DNA of 64,000 nt, taken from contig NZ_KB894593.1 of the NCBI RefSeq assembly GCF_000374545.1, positions 1-64,000 of the forward strand. Reading direction: 5' to 3'. Positions 33,685 to 42,656 of the stretch are shown piece by piece (within the stretch, counting starts at the first letter, position 1; the number at the start of each line of letters is the position of its first letter). Under the pieces are notes generated by a model, which did no database searches, had not been told where the DNA came from, and was given only the letters and a program-made list of their open reading frames with translations. This stretch comes from Anaeromusa acidaminophila DSM 3853 (lineage in GTDB: Bacteria > Bacillota > Negativicutes > Anaeromusales > Anaeromusaceae). A program made the position numbers and the translations under genes.

Positions 33685-35214
33685 ATGGCTACTGTTCAGG
33701 AAAAAATCCAAGAACTGAAAGCCAATCAGGCCAAGATCATGCAAGCCGGCGGCGCAAAACGCGTTGAAAAGCAACATTCTACCGGTAAGATGACGGCCCG
33801 TGAGCGCATTGAATTCTTTTTTGACCCCGATAGCTTTGTGGAATTGGATCAGTTTGTACGGCATCGTTGCGTAAACTTTGGCATGCAGACGAAAGAAATT
33901 CCCGCCGAAGGCGTTATTACCGGCTATGGTACGGTTAATGGCCGCCTGGTGTATGCATTTGCTCAGGATTTCACCTGCGAAGGCGGTTCTTTGGGTGAAA
34001 TGCATGCCGCTAAAATCTGTAAAGTGTTGGATCTGTCCTTGAAAATGGGAGCTCCGATCGTTGGTATCAACGATTCCGGCGGCGCTCGTATTCAAGAAGC
34101 GGTTGACGCTTTGGCAGGCTACGGCAAAATTTTCTACAAAAACACTCTGGCATCCGGCGTTGTTCCCCAGATTTCCGTAATCATGGGACCATGTGCTGGC
34201 GGCGCTGTGTATTCTCCGGCTCTGACCGACTTCATCTATATGGTGAAGAACACCAGCCAGATGTTCATTACCGGTCCTGCAGTTATTAAATCCGTTACGG
34301 CGGAAGAAGTAACCGCAGAAGACCTCGGCGGCGCTATGACGCATAACTCCGTATCCGGTGTGGCTCATTTTGCTGCTGAAAATGATCAGGACTGCCTGGA
34401 GCAGATCCAGTATCTGCTGAGCTTCCTGCCCAGCAACAACCTGGAGGAAACTCCGGTTGTGGATACTGGCGACTGCCCGGACCGCATGTCTGACGAGCTC
34501 AACACCTTGCTGCCGGATAACCCGAACATGCCTTACGACATGTTCGATGTAATCCGCGAAGTGGTTGACAATGGTGAGTTCTATGAATCGCATAAGCATT
34601 ATGCGCAGAACATCATCACCTGCTTTGCCCGCTTGGACGGTCGCGCGGTCGGTATTATTGCCAATCAGCCGAACGTTATGGCCGGCTGCTTAGACATCAA
34701 CGCTTCGGATAAATCCGCGCGGTTTATTCGTTTCTGCGATGCCTTCAATATTCCGATTCTCACTTTGGTTGACGTTCCGGGCTTCTTGCCTGGCGTTGAT
34801 CAAGAATATGGCGGTATCATCCGTCATGGCGCCAAAATGCTTTATGCATATTCCGAAGCCAGCGTGCCGAAAGTAACCGTAATTACCCGTAAAGCGTATG
34901 GCGGTTCCTATCTGGCCATGTGCTCTCAGGACTTGGGCGCCGATCAAGTGTTTGCTTGGCCGACTGCTGAGATTGCCGTTATGGGTCCTGCCGGTGCTGC
35001 TAACATCATCTTCCGTAAGGATCCTGATGTGGCTGCGAAAACCGAAAAATATGTTGAAGAGTTCGCAACTCCGTACAAAGCGGCTGAACGCGGCTTCGTT
35101 GACATCGTCATTGAGCCCAAGGAAACTCGTCCGCGCATTATTACGGCCTTCAACATGTTGTCCAGCAAGCGTGAGGCTCGTCCGGCCAAAAAGCACGGCA
35201 ACCTCCCGGTATAA
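33685..35214 (+). CDS. mmdA: Methylmalonyl-CoA decarboxylase alpha (carboxyltransferase) subunit
   Basis: A 509-residue crotonase-type carboxyltransferase. Seen are KMTARERIEFFFD near residue 35, GINDSGGARIQEAVDALAGY near residue 127, and VDVPGFLPGVDQEYGGIIR near residue 362. It moves the carboxyl group of methylmalonyl-CoA to biotin on MmdC, giving propionyl-CoA. The sequence is shared by Na+-pumping decarboxylases, transcarboxylases and propionyl-CoA carboxylases. The small epsilon-like gene and biotin carrier downstream favour the decarboxylase, but no membrane beta subunit follows. Confidence 0.92.
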   Translation: MATVQEKIQELKANQAKIMQAGGAKRVEKQHSTGKMTARERIEFFFDPDSFVELDQFVRHRCVNFGMQTKEIPAEGVITGYGTVNGRLVYAFAQDFTCEGGSLGEMHAAKICKVLDLSLKMGAPIVGINDSGGARIQEAVDALAGYGKIFYKNTLASGVVPQISVIMGPCAGGAVYSPALTDFIYMVKNTSQMFITGPAVIKSVTAEEVTAEDLGGAMTHNSVSGVAHFAAENDQDCLEQIQYLLSFLPSNNLEETPVVDTGDCPDRMSDELNTLLPDNPNMPYDMFDVIREVVDNGEFYESHKHYAQNIITCFARLDGRAVGIIANQPNVMAGCLDINASDKSARFIRFCDAFNIPILTLVDVPGFLPGVDQEYGGIIRHGAKMLYAYSEASVPKVTVITRKAYGGSYLAMCSQDLGADQVFAWPTAEIAVMGPAGAANIIFRKDPDVAAKTEKYVEEFATPYKAAERGFVDIVIEPKETRPRIITAFNMLSSKREARPAKKHGNLPV

Positions 35215-35229
35215 GGAAGGGTGAATGGC

Positions 35230-35388
35230 ATGACAATTGATGCGAAAAATGTAAAACCCGAAGTAGTAGCGGTCATTGCCGCTGCAGTAGCTGCCATGAT
35301 GGGCGGACAAGTCAAGGCGCTGCGGATTTCCAACGTTAGCTTGGCTTGGGCTCAAGCTGGACGCAGCAAGAATATGAATTCTCATTGA
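35230..35388 (+). CDS. 52-aa protein resembling the MmdE/MmdD C-terminal region
   Basis: A 52-residue frame starting MTIDAKNVKPEVVAVIAAAV and ending with LAWAQAGRSKNMNSH. The pattern of a hydrophobic Ala-rich helix, a basic linker and a W-x-x-A/Q-x-G-R end matches what I recall of the OadG/MmdD C-terminus and of Veillonella MmdE, a small subunit that stabilises the decarboxylase. It has a ribosome binding site (GAAGGG, eight bases before ATG 35230) and lies between mmdA and the biotin carrier, where the epsilon subunit belongs. The N-terminal membrane anchor of MmdD is absent. Confidence 0.75.
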   Translation: MTIDAKNVKPEVVAVIAAAVAAMMGGQVKALRISNVSLAWAQAGRSKNMNSH

Positions 35389-35433
35389 TTGGTCTTCTAG
35401 ATTTATAATCTTATAAATTGGAGGAATTTACAC

Positions 35434-35820
35434 ATGAAAAAATTTAACATTACTGTTAATGGTGCTTCCTATCAGGTAGAAGTAGAAGAAGTTATCGCAG
35501 CTCCGGCGAAAGCCGCTGCTCCGGCCGCTAAACCGGCTGCTGCTCCCGCTGCTGCTCCGGCCGCTCCGGCTGCCGCTGCTGCTCCGGCTGTTGTTGCTGA
35601 TGGCGACACTCCGGTCAAAGCTCCTATGCCTGGCAAAATTATCCGTCTGGTTGCCGAAGCCGGCAAAGCCGTTAAAAAAGGCGACGTGCTGATGATTCTG
35701 GAAGCCATGAAAATGCAGAACGAAATCACAGCTCCTGTTGCGGGTACCCTCAAGTCCCTCAACGCTGTGGCTGGCCAAGGCGTAAAGCCTGGCGATGTTA
35801 TCGCTGTTATTGGCAAGTAA
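35434..35820 (+). CDS. mmdC: Biotin carrier subunit of methylmalonyl-CoA decarboxylase
   Basis: A 128-residue protein: a short N-terminal strand region, an Ala-Pro linker of about 35 residues (22-58), and a biotinyl domain with the biotin-bearing Lys in LEAMKMQNE near residue 92. The flexible linker lets the biotin shuttle between the carboxyltransferase and its second partner. TTGGAGGA precedes ATG 35434. It is the last gene of the propionate operon, followed by a strong terminator, so the usual mmdB is not here. Confidence 0.95.
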   Translation: MKKFNITVNGASYQVEVEEVIAAPAKAAAPAAKPAAAPAAAPAAPAAAAAPAVVADGDTPVKAPMPGKIIRLVAEAGKAVKKGDVLMILEAMKMQNEITAPVAGTLKSLNAVAGQGVKPGDVIAVIGK

Positions 35821-35833
35821 GAACATATAAGGC

Positions 35834-35872
35834 AAAAGGCGCTTCTCCTGACGGGAGAAGCGCCTTTTCTCT
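35834..35872 (+). terminator. Terminator of the propionate operon
   Basis: AAAAGGCGCTTCTCC (35834-35848) pairs with GGGAGAAGCGCCTTTT (35853-35868) around a TGAC loop, with T residues following. Confidence 0.95.
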
Positions 35873-35884
35873 TGGTTGCAGCTA

Positions 35885-35914
35885 TTTACAGTGTGTGAGC
35901 AAATAGGGTACAAT
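35885..35914 (+). promoter_or_regulatory. Sigma-70-type promoter for the DUF4321-maf-radC-mre block
   Basis: TTTACA (35885-35890), an 18-bp spacer and TACAAT (35909-35914), 75 bases before the first gene. Confidence 0.6.
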
Positions 35915-35989
35915 AAACCAGAGCGCTTTTGGGTTGTTTCTCTTTTTTCTCAAAGCGTTTGAATAGCCTATAACATAGGAGGAGATTGG

Positions 35990-36271
35990 ATGGCTGTCCG
36001 TACCGGCTCGTTGGGCAGGGGATATGGCATGTTAGCGCTTTTTGTAGTAACTGGCGCTGTATTTGGCGGCATGTTGGGAGATTTTTTGGCGTCCTCTGGT
36101 TGGCTTAGCCCGCTGGCGCCCTATTTGACCCGAAAGTTTCCACTATTGGAAATGCCTCCGGTGCTGGTGAATCTATATGTGCTGCAGATCCAGTTTTCTT
36201 TGTCGTTATATCCTAATTTTATCAGTCTGTTGGGGATTATTGCCGCGGTGCTTTTATTCCGCCGACTATAA
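35990..36271 (+). CDS. DUF4321 small membrane protein
   Basis: A 93-residue protein with two hydrophobic segments (about 12-34 and 70-92) joined by a loop with PLAPYLTRKFPLLEMPPV. Size, topology and place directly before maf match the DUF4321 family of Firmicutes, whose role is unknown. AGGAGG lies eight bases before ATG 35990. It probably opens the cell-shape transcription unit. Confidence 0.8.
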   Translation: MAVRTGSLGRGYGMLALFVVTGAVFGGMLGDFLASSGWLSPLAPYLTRKFPLLEMPPVLVNLYVLQIQFSLSLYPNFISLLGIIAAVLLFRRL

Positions 36272-36283
36272 GGAGAGAGAGCT

Positions 36284-36850
36284 ATGCAGGTGAAGCTGGC
36301 TTCAGCGTCTCCGCGCCGTAAAGAAATTTTGGAGCTGCTGGGGATTCCTTTTAGTATCGAAGTAAGTTCGGTAGAGGAAAAAAATGACGCACCAGTGCCG
36401 CCGGATAAGCTGGTAGTTGGCCATGCGTGCAGTAAAGCGCTGGATGTGGCGGCACATTCCGACGAGGATACTATTGTTATTGGCGCCGATACGATTGTGG
36501 TATGCGAGGGTGTTGTTTTGGGTAAGCCGTCTGATGCGGAGGATGCCAAGCGTATGCTTGCTTTGCTGGCTGCTAGAACGCATCAGGTATATACTGGCAT
36601 TGCCGTTGTGCAGGGGAAACAAATTTGGAGCCATTGTGAAAAAACCGAGGTGGACATGGGCGCCATTAGCGAAAAAGAAATGGCTGCCTATGTAGCAACT
36701 GGCGAACCCTTGGACAAAGCAGGGGCTTATGCCATTCAAGGACAAGGGGCCCGTTTTATTCGCGGTATTCGAGGGTGCTATCAAAATGTAGTAGGATTGC
36801 CGCTGTTTGCGCTTGTCGATCTTTTGCGTCAGACCGACCTTCCCTTGTGA
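36284..36850 (+). CDS. maf: Maf-family nucleotide pyrophosphatase
   Basis: A 188-residue Maf protein with the N-terminal motif LASASPRRKEILELLG and, further on, GADTIVV, KPSDAEDAKRML and GEPLDKAGAYAIQG. Maf proteins hydrolyse non-canonical or pyrimidine nucleoside triphosphates (dTTP, UTP) and were first linked to septum control. The order maf-radC-mreBCD is widespread in Firmicutes. Its stop overlaps the radC start. Confidence 0.94.
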   Translation: MQVKLASASPRRKEILELLGIPFSIEVSSVEEKNDAPVPPDKLVVGHACSKALDVAAHSDEDTIVIGADTIVVCEGVVLGKPSDAEDAKRMLALLAARTHQVYTGIAVVQGKQIWSHCEKTEVDMGAISEKEMAAYVATGEPLDKAGAYAIQGQGARFIRGIRGCYQNVVGLPLFALVDLLRQTDLPL

Positions 36851-37554
36851 TGCGGCGGCCGGCGAGGACCATACGGGAACTGCCGGAGAAAGAGCGGCCC
36901 AGGGAAAAAATGCTGCGCCTGGGAGCAAAAGGCTTGAGTGATGCAGAATTGTTGGCTATCTTATTGCGTACAGGCACAGTGGAAGAGTCAGCATTGTCCA
37001 TTGCTCAAGGATTATTGAAAGAGTATGAGCAGCCGGGAGGCGTAGCTTTATTGGCTGCAGCCAAGCCGGAAGATCTATCGAAGTATAAGGGAATTGGCAA
37101 TGTTAAAGCGATTACAATAACGGCTGCCATTGAATTTGGCAGGCGATTGTATGAGCGGCAAGTTTCTGGAGATATAACCAGCATTAGGCAGCCGGAGGAT
37201 GCTGCTAATTGGTATTTGCATCGATTGCGTTACGTGCAGCAGGAAGAGTTCCATGTACTGTTGCTTTCGACGAAGCATCAGGTCTTAGCCAGTTGTTGCG
37301 TCGCCGTTGGCACCATGGATGCAGCTCTTGTCGATCCAAGAAAGGTGTTTCAAGAAGCGCTGCGCCATCAAGCAGCTGCTTTGATTCTAGCGCATAATCA
37401 TCCTAGCGGAGATCCTTCGCCCAGCAAAGAAGACATTGCCTTGACTTTGCGCCTGGCGGAAGCCGGTAAGTTGTTGGAGCTGCCAGTATTGGACCATATA
37501 ATCATCGGAGACGGGCGGTTTGTCAGCTTAAAAGAAAAAGGCTTACTTTATTGA
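36850..37554 (+). CDS. radC: DNA repair-associated protein RadC (JAB/MPN domain)
   Basis: A 234-residue protein: an N-terminal helix-hairpin-helix-like part ([27 protein letters not shown]), then a JAB metalloprotease-like domain with [14 protein letters not shown] near residue 178. RadC is widely conserved, yet its role is not settled. ATG 36850 overlaps the maf stop; GTG 36847 is an alternative. The longer open frame inside maf is not likely to be used. Confidence 0.92.
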   Translation: MRRPARTIRELPEKERPREKMLRLGAKGLSDAELLAILLRTGTVEESALSIAQGLLKEYEQPGGVALLAAAKPEDLSKYKGIGNVKAITITAAIEFGRRLYERQVSGDITSIRQPEDAANWYLHRLRYVQQEEFHVLLLSTKHQVLASCCVAVGTMDAALVDPRKVFQEALRHQAAALILAHNHPSGDPSPSKEDIALTLRLAEAGKLLELPVLDHIIIGDGRFVSLKEKGLLY

Positions 37555-37598
37555 GAACCCTTAGTAACTATTTTGGTATGATGAAAAGGAGTATGAAC

Positions 37599-38642
37599 AT
37601 GAAATTTTGGAATCCTTTCCGGTCTCTATCAAGGGACATGGGAATTGACTTAGGAACAGCAAATACCTTGGTGCATATGAAAGGGAAAGGCATTGTTGTG
37701 CGTGAGCCTTCTGTCGTAGCTATTCAAAAGGATAGCGGCCAGGTATTGGCTGTTGGCGAAGAAGCAAAGCAGATGATCGGCCGGACTCCTGGAAATATAG
37801 TGGCTATTCGGCCCTTGAAAGATGGAGTTATTGCTGATTTCGACGTAACCCATGCCATGCTGAAGTATTTTATTCGTCGCTCCATTGAGACGAATACCGT
37901 TATTCGCCCGCGGGTGGTTGTGGGCGTACCTTCCGGCGTTACGGAAGTGGAAAAGCGTGCAGTTATTGATGCCGCCATTCAGGCAGGAGCCCGGGAAGCC
38001 TATTTGATTGAAGAACCGATGGCGGCAGCGATTGGCGCTGGTCTGCCGGTACATGAGCCTATGGGAAACATGGTTGTTGACATTGGCGGCGGCACGACAG
38101 AAGTGGCTGTTATTTCGTTGGGCGGCATTGTGACTAGCCGCTCGATTCGCATTGGCGGCGACGAGATGGATGAAGCGATCGTTAATTATGTGAAGAAAAA
38201 ATATAGCTTGATGATTGGCGAACGAACAGCAGAAGAAGTAAAAATGAAAATCGGTTCGGCGATTACGCGTGAAGAAGATATTGGCATGGAGATTCGCGGG
38301 CGGGATCTGGTTTCCGGCTTACCGAAAACGTTGCTCTTGAGATCAAGTGAAGTGCAAGCCGCTCTAAGCGAACCCATCAGCGGGATTATTGACGCTGTGA
38401 AAATTACGTTGGAAAAAACGCCGCCGGAGCTGGCGTCGGATATTATGGATCGAGGCATTGTCATGACAGGCGGAGGCGCTTTGTTGCATGGGTTGGACCG
38501 ACTGATAAGCCGTGAAACAGGCATGCCGGTATATTTGGCGGAAGACCCGCTTTCTTGCGTAGGTATCGGCACGGGCCGCGTTTTGGAAAGCATTGACCTT
38601 TTGAAGCGTGTATTAATGGCTTCTCCCAAAAAATTGGGTTAG
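37599..38642 (+). CDS. mreB: Rod shape-determining protein MreB
   Basis: A 347-residue actin homologue. [11 protein letters not shown] near residue 14 (phosphate 1), [16 protein letters not shown] near residue 162 (phosphate 2) and [12 protein letters not shown] near residue 290 are visible; the N-terminal MKFWNPF is a likely membrane-binding amphipathic piece. MreB filaments guide side-wall peptidoglycan synthesis with MreC, MreD, PBP2 and RodA, all encoded downstream. AAAGGAG seven bases before ATG 37599 decides the start. Confidence 0.96.
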   Translation: MKFWNPFRSLSRDMGIDLGTANTLVHMKGKGIVVREPSVVAIQKDSGQVLAVGEEAKQMIGRTPGNIVAIRPLKDGVIADFDVTHAMLKYFIRRSIETNTVIRPRVVVGVPSGVTEVEKRAVIDAAIQAGAREAYLIEEPMAAAIGAGLPVHEPMGNMVVDIGGGTTEVAVISLGGIVTSRSIRIGGDEMDEAIVNYVKKKYSLMIGERTAEEVKMKIGSAITREEDIGMEIRGRDLVSGLPKTLLLRSSEVQAALSEPISGIIDAVKITLEKTPPELASDIMDRGIVMTGGGALLHGLDRLISRETGMPVYLAEDPLSCVGIGTGRVLESIDLLKRVLMASPKKLG

Positions 38643-38657
38643 AGAGGAGTCAAAGCC

Positions 38658-39542
38658 GTGGGGTGGTTCGATAATAAAAAGGCGCCGCTGGGTATAGCGG
38701 CGCTATTATTGGTGATTTTGCTAGTGACGGCCACAAAAGGACCTGTGCGTATTCCTTTTGTGGAAGCGGCAGCAGTGACTATTCTTTCGCCTTTCCAGTA
38801 TGTCTTTTCTTCTTTGGGGCATGGCATTCACAGTACCGGATCGCAGGTTAGCGATCTTTGGAATGTATATGATGATAATCAGCGGTTGCAAGCGGAAGTG
38901 GAGCAGTTGCGTCAGGAACGCTCGCAACTGGCGGAAGTGCAGGCGGAAAATATTCGTTTAAAGGTACTGCTGGATTATAAAGCCAGCTCGCCACAATTTG
39001 ATTTGTTGATGGCGAAGGTCATTGCCAGAGATGCATCTTCTTGGACTAATTCGCTGACAATCAACCGTGGGACTGCTGATGGCATCGCTAAAGACATGGC
39101 CGTAGTTACGGCGCAAGGCGTTGTTGGCAGTGTTAGCAATGTGTATGCGCATACCGCGCAGGTGCAGTTGATTTTGGATCCACGCAATGCGGTAGGCGCC
39201 ATGGTACAACGACCAGAGTCAAGAGTAGCGGCAGTCTTAGAAGGGCATGCTGCTTCGCCGCAACAGCCGCGTATGGTGAATATACCGCGTGATGCAGATA
39301 TTATTATTGGCGACACTGTGGTTACATCCGGTTTCGGAGGCATCTATCCTCAAGGCATTGCTCTAGGGGAAGTGGTTGATGTTGTAAACAGCGAAGGCGG
39401 GCTTCTAAAATATGCAGTTCTTAAACCAGCGGTGCAATTTGATCGCTTGGAAGAAGTACAGGTGCTCGTTGGCTCAAGGCAGCCAGCGCCGGCGCCGCTG
39501 ACGCCCCAACCACCGCCTGGCAATGCAGGAGGGAAAAAGTAG
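38658..39542 (+). CDS. mreC: Rod shape-determining protein MreC
   Basis: A 294-residue protein with an N-terminal membrane anchor (about residues 10-28), a coiled coil (about 70-105, rich in Gln, Glu and Leu) and a beta-barrel C-terminal part with VVTAQGVVGSVSNV and GDTVVTSGFGGIYPQGIALG. A Pro-rich tail ends the protein. It scaffolds the elongation complex outside the inner membrane. The GTG start at 38658 follows GAGAGGAG. Confidence 0.94.
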   Translation: MGWFDNKKAPLGIAALLLVILLVTATKGPVRIPFVEAAAVTILSPFQYVFSSLGHGIHSTGSQVSDLWNVYDDNQRLQAEVEQLRQERSQLAEVQAENIRLKVLLDYKASSPQFDLLMAKVIARDASSWTNSLTINRGTADGIAKDMAVVTAQGVVGSVSNVYAHTAQVQLILDPRNAVGAMVQRPESRVAAVLEGHAASPQQPRMVNIPRDADIIIGDTVVTSGFGGIYPQGIALGEVVDVVNSEGGLLKYAVLKPAVQFDRLEEVQVLVGSRQPAPAPLTPQPPPGNAGGKK

Positions 39543-40021
39543 TGAAGCTTTTTGCCTGGTGCTTTAGTCTGATTTTTTTATTGACTTTGCAAACTACCTT
39601 GGCTCCAGCAATTTCTTTTCATGATATTCAGCCAGACTTTGTTGTTTGTTTTGTTCTATCCGCTGCATTTTTAGGAGGCCGTACACCAGGAACGATCAGC
39701 GGCTTGGTGGGCGGTTTTTTACAAGATTTAGCAACAGGAGGCATTTTAGGATTACATTTGATTCCTTTGACTTTGATGGGATATTTGGCTGGAATGGCGG
39801 AGCGCAAGGTTTTCAAGGATCATAGTCTGTTGCCTTTATTGGCGGCTGGAGGAGCTACGTTAAGCGAAGGCTTATTTGCAGTTTTTTTCCTCAAACTGAT
39901 TGGCTTGTCGTTAGGATGGGGAGAAAGCATATATGAAATTGTAGTTCCTCAAGCGATTTATAACATGGTAGTGGCTGTGCCGGTATATGGTTTGGTTCGT
40001 CTTTTATACCGGATTCCCTAG
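39542..40021 (+). CDS. mreD: Rod shape-determining protein MreD
   Basis: A 159-residue membrane protein with about five hydrophobic segments and the family-like core LGGRTPGTISGLVGGFLQDL near residue 43. It works with MreC in the elongation complex. Its GTG start overlaps the mreC stop by one base, so the two are coupled. Confidence 0.92.
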   Translation: MKLFAWCFSLIFLLTLQTTLAPAISFHDIQPDFVVCFVLSAAFLGGRTPGTISGLVGGFLQDLATGGILGLHLIPLTLMGYLAGMAERKVFKDHSLLPLLAAGGATLSEGLFAVFFLKLIGLSLGWGESIYEIVVPQAIYNMVVAVPVYGLVRLLYRIP

Positions 40022-40033
40022 AGGGTAATAATT

Positions 40034-40075
40034 GTGAAGCACGGCAGACGGTCTGTGCTTTCACTTGTTTTTGAG
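40034..40075 (+). terminator. Possible terminator between mreD and mrdA
   Basis: GTGAAGCAC-GGCAGAC pairs imperfectly with GTCTGTGCTTTCAC, followed by TTGTTTTTG. It may end some transcripts after mreD or reduce readthrough into mrdA. Confidence 0.45.
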
Positions 40076-40117
40076 GATGGTAAGCATGTTTAAAAAAGAC
40101 GAAAGTAGGGATGGCTG

Positions 40118-41953
40118 GTGCTTATAACTAAACGCTTGAGTCATCGCTTCGATGTCTTGTTTTTAATCGTCATTTTTATTTTTGTGGCGCTGATAAGTCG
40201 TTTGGCGTATTTGCAATTGTATCAAGGGGACTATTATAGCTTACTGGCGGATGGGAACCGGATTCGTTTGATTCCCTCCATGGCTCCTCGGGGGATCTTT
40301 TATGATCGTAATGGCGTAGCCGTTGTCTCCAATCGTCCTGGTTTTACCGTTTCCCTGCTGCCGCTGGTGGGACCTGTGGAAGACTCCGTATTGCAGCAGC
40401 TTTCAGCTATTCTAGTCATGCCTGTAGACGAAATCAAGCAGAAATTGGATCAACATGTTGGCTCTTTTGAGCCGGTGCGCATAAAAACCAATGTCGGGGC
40501 GGATATTGTTACCCGTATTGAAGAGCGGCGCAGCGAATTAAAAGGCGTAATGATTGAGATTCAACCGATTCGTAATTATAATTTCAATGAAATGGCGGCG
40601 CATGTGTTTGGCTATGTCAGCGAAATTAATGGTGATGAACTGGAAAAGAAAAAAGCGGAAGGCTACAAATCAGGAGACATTATTGGTAAATCTGGTTTGG
40701 AAAAAGTATATGATGCAGATCTTCGCGGCGTGGACGGCGGCGGGCAAATGGAAGTGGACGTTACTGGACGTCCGGTGACGGTGTTGGGGAAAAGAGAACC
40801 GCAGCCAGGCAATAATTTGGTGCTGACTCTTGATTCACGCATTCAAAAGGCGGCGGAAGAAGCCTTGGATGCACAACTTTACTATTTGCAGACACAAAGT
40901 CAATTTCGTAATGCCCGAGCGGCAGCGGCAGTGGTACTAAACCCGAAAACGGGAGAGGTTTTAGCGATGGCCAGCCGGCCGACGTTTAATCCGAACTTAT
41001 TTGCTGGCGGAATTTCCAGTAAAGACTGGAATGCTCTGAACAACAATCCTTTTTATCCCATGAACAACAAGGCTATTTCCGGACAATATCCGCCGGGTTC
41101 AACCTTTAAAATTGTCACCGGCGTGGCGGCATTGGAGCTTGGCAAGGTAACGCCGGAGGAAAAAATCTTGGATACGGGCAAGCATTGGCTGATTCCTAAA
41201 GGCAATGCTGAAGGAGAAGCGTTAGGCTGGATTAATTTCAACGAAGCGCTATCTAAATCAGATAATGTGTATTTTTACGAAATGGGCAACCGCCTTGGCA
41301 TTGATAATCTTGAAAAATACGCCCGCCTTTTCGGCTTAGGGGATTATACCGGCATCAAGCTGCCGGAAGAGGCTGATGGGTTGGTGGCTAATCAACGATA
41401 TAAGAAAAAGGTTTTTGAGGAAGACTGGTATTTATCAGAGACCTTTGACGCTGCAATTGGACAAGGATTTCAATTAGCGACGCCGTTGCAAATTGGCGTA
41501 TTGATGAGTCAGATTGCTAACGGCGGACATCGTTACCGTCCGTATTTGGTTAGTAAAATTTTATCTCCTAACGGGGAAGTGCTTAAGAATTTTGGCCCGG
41601 AAAAAACTGGCGAAGCGCCGGTTTCTCCGAAAACGTTGCAACTGGTGCGCGAAGGCTTGCGTGATGTGGCGAAAGAAGGCGGTACAGGCGCCACTTTATT
41701 CCAAGATTTCCCTGTGAGTATTGCCGGCAAAACCGGCACGGCGGAAAATCCTCATGGCAGCGATCATGGCTGGTTTGTAGCCTACGCTCCTTATGAAGAT
41801 CCGCGAGTGGTGGTGGTCGTGCTTGTGGAGCAAGGCGGTTTTGGCGCGGGCTCTGCAGGGCCGATCGTCAAAAAGATACTGGAGGCCGCGTTTAATCTAA
41901 ATCAGCCTCCTGGCGAGGGTGCAAGGCTTCTTCGGCCCGGAACTGTGCTATAG
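40118..41953 (+). CDS. mrdA: Penicillin-binding protein 2
   Basis: A 611-residue class B PBP with one N-terminal membrane segment, a dimerisation domain with RGIFYDRNGVAVVSN near residue 55, and a transpeptidase domain: the active-site STFK in PPGSTFKIVTG near residue 330, SDN near residue 383 and KTGTAENP near residue 540. It cross-links lateral-wall peptidoglycan with RodA. The GTG start at 40118 has only a weak site (GTAGGGATGG), so it may be translated poorly or start elsewhere. It follows mreBCD, as is usual. Confidence 0.94.
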   Translation: MLITKRLSHRFDVLFLIVIFIFVALISRLAYLQLYQGDYYSLLADGNRIRLIPSMAPRGIFYDRNGVAVVSNRPGFTVSLLPLVGPVEDSVLQQLSAILVMPVDEIKQKLDQHVGSFEPVRIKTNVGADIVTRIEERRSELKGVMIEIQPIRNYNFNEMAAHVFGYVSEINGDELEKKKAEGYKSGDIIGKSGLEKVYDADLRGVDGGGQMEVDVTGRPVTVLGKREPQPGNNLVLTLDSRIQKAAEEALDAQLYYLQTQSQFRNARAAAAVVLNPKTGEVLAMASRPTFNPNLFAGGISSKDWNALNNNPFYPMNNKAISGQYPPGSTFKIVTGVAALELGKVTPEEKILDTGKHWLIPKGNAEGEALGWINFNEALSKSDNVYFYEMGNRLGIDNLEKYARLFGLGDYTGIKLPEEADGLVANQRYKKKVFEEDWYLSETFDAAIGQGFQLATPLQIGVLMSQIANGGHRYRPYLVSKILSPNGEVLKNFGPEKTGEAPVSPKTLQLVREGLRDVAKEGGTGATLFQDFPVSIAGKTGTAENPHGSDHGWFVAYAPYEDPRVVVVVLVEQGGFGAGSAGPIVKKILEAAFNLNQPPGEGARLLRPGTVL

Positions 41954-42048
41954 ATGTTGGAACGCTGGAGAGTAAAGAAGGAATCTCGATAAAAACAGAG
42001 AATATATGCAAGAATGTTTTCATTTTTAGCGAGATGTAGGGAGTCGTC

Positions 42049-42654
42049 ATGCAAGATATGGTAGTGTTTAAGGGGAACCGGGGAGGCATTCAACTTTTCC
42101 TGGCTGATACTGATAATATGGAGGCGTTGTTCAAAGAACTGGCGGAAAAGTTAGCGAATGCATCGCAATTTTTTCTGGCAGGAACTCGTCTTCAAGTAAA
42201 AATTCCTTCTTCATGGAGGGACGAGGCGGTAGAACAGGAAAAATTGACGCAGCTGTTGGCGAAGTACGAGTTGCAGTGGGAACCGTTTGAAGAAACAGAA
42301 GAAAAATCTCTTCAAGCGGAAACATTGTACGTAACAAGGACCTTGCGCAGCGGCCAGGAAATCCGCCATGAAGGGGATATTGAAATCACCGGGGATGTGA
42401 ATCCAGGTGCTGTCGTTGTGGCTGGGGGAAATATTCGCATTGTTGGAGCTTGTAGAGGCGTAGTTCACGCCGGATTTCCATCAGACCGCAGTGCGCATAT
42501 TATAGCGGACCGTCTGATGGCTAGCCAGATTCGTATTGCCGATTTGATCGCCAGGGCGCCGGATGAAGTGTTGGAACAACCGAAACAGACGGAAATGGCC
42601 CGCATTGAAAACGAGATTGTTGTAATTGCGCCGATCGAACAAGAGGAGGACTAA
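42049..42654 (+). CDS. minC: Septum site-determining protein MinC
   Basis: A 201-residue MinC with an N-terminal FtsZ-inhibiting domain (about residues 1-95) and a C-terminal beta-helix with RSGQEIRHEGDIEITGDVNPGA and VGACRGVVHAG that binds MinD. With MinD and MinE it keeps the Z-ring away from the poles. It is preceded by about 95 bases after mrdA without a clear promoter, and is three bases from minD. Confidence 0.94.
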   Translation: MQDMVVFKGNRGGIQLFLADTDNMEALFKELAEKLANASQFFLAGTRLQVKIPSSWRDEAVEQEKLTQLLAKYELQWEPFEETEEKSLQAETLYVTRTLRSGQEIRHEGDIEITGDVNPGAVVVAGGNIRIVGACRGVVHAGFPSDRSAHIIADRLMASQIRIADLIARAPDEVLEQPKQTEMARIENEIVVIAPIEQEED

Positions 42655-42656
42655 CC

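Noticed and set aside
33529..34599. 356-codon minus-strand frame over mce and mmdA
   Set aside because: Same reason: antisense to conserved genes, no start signal.
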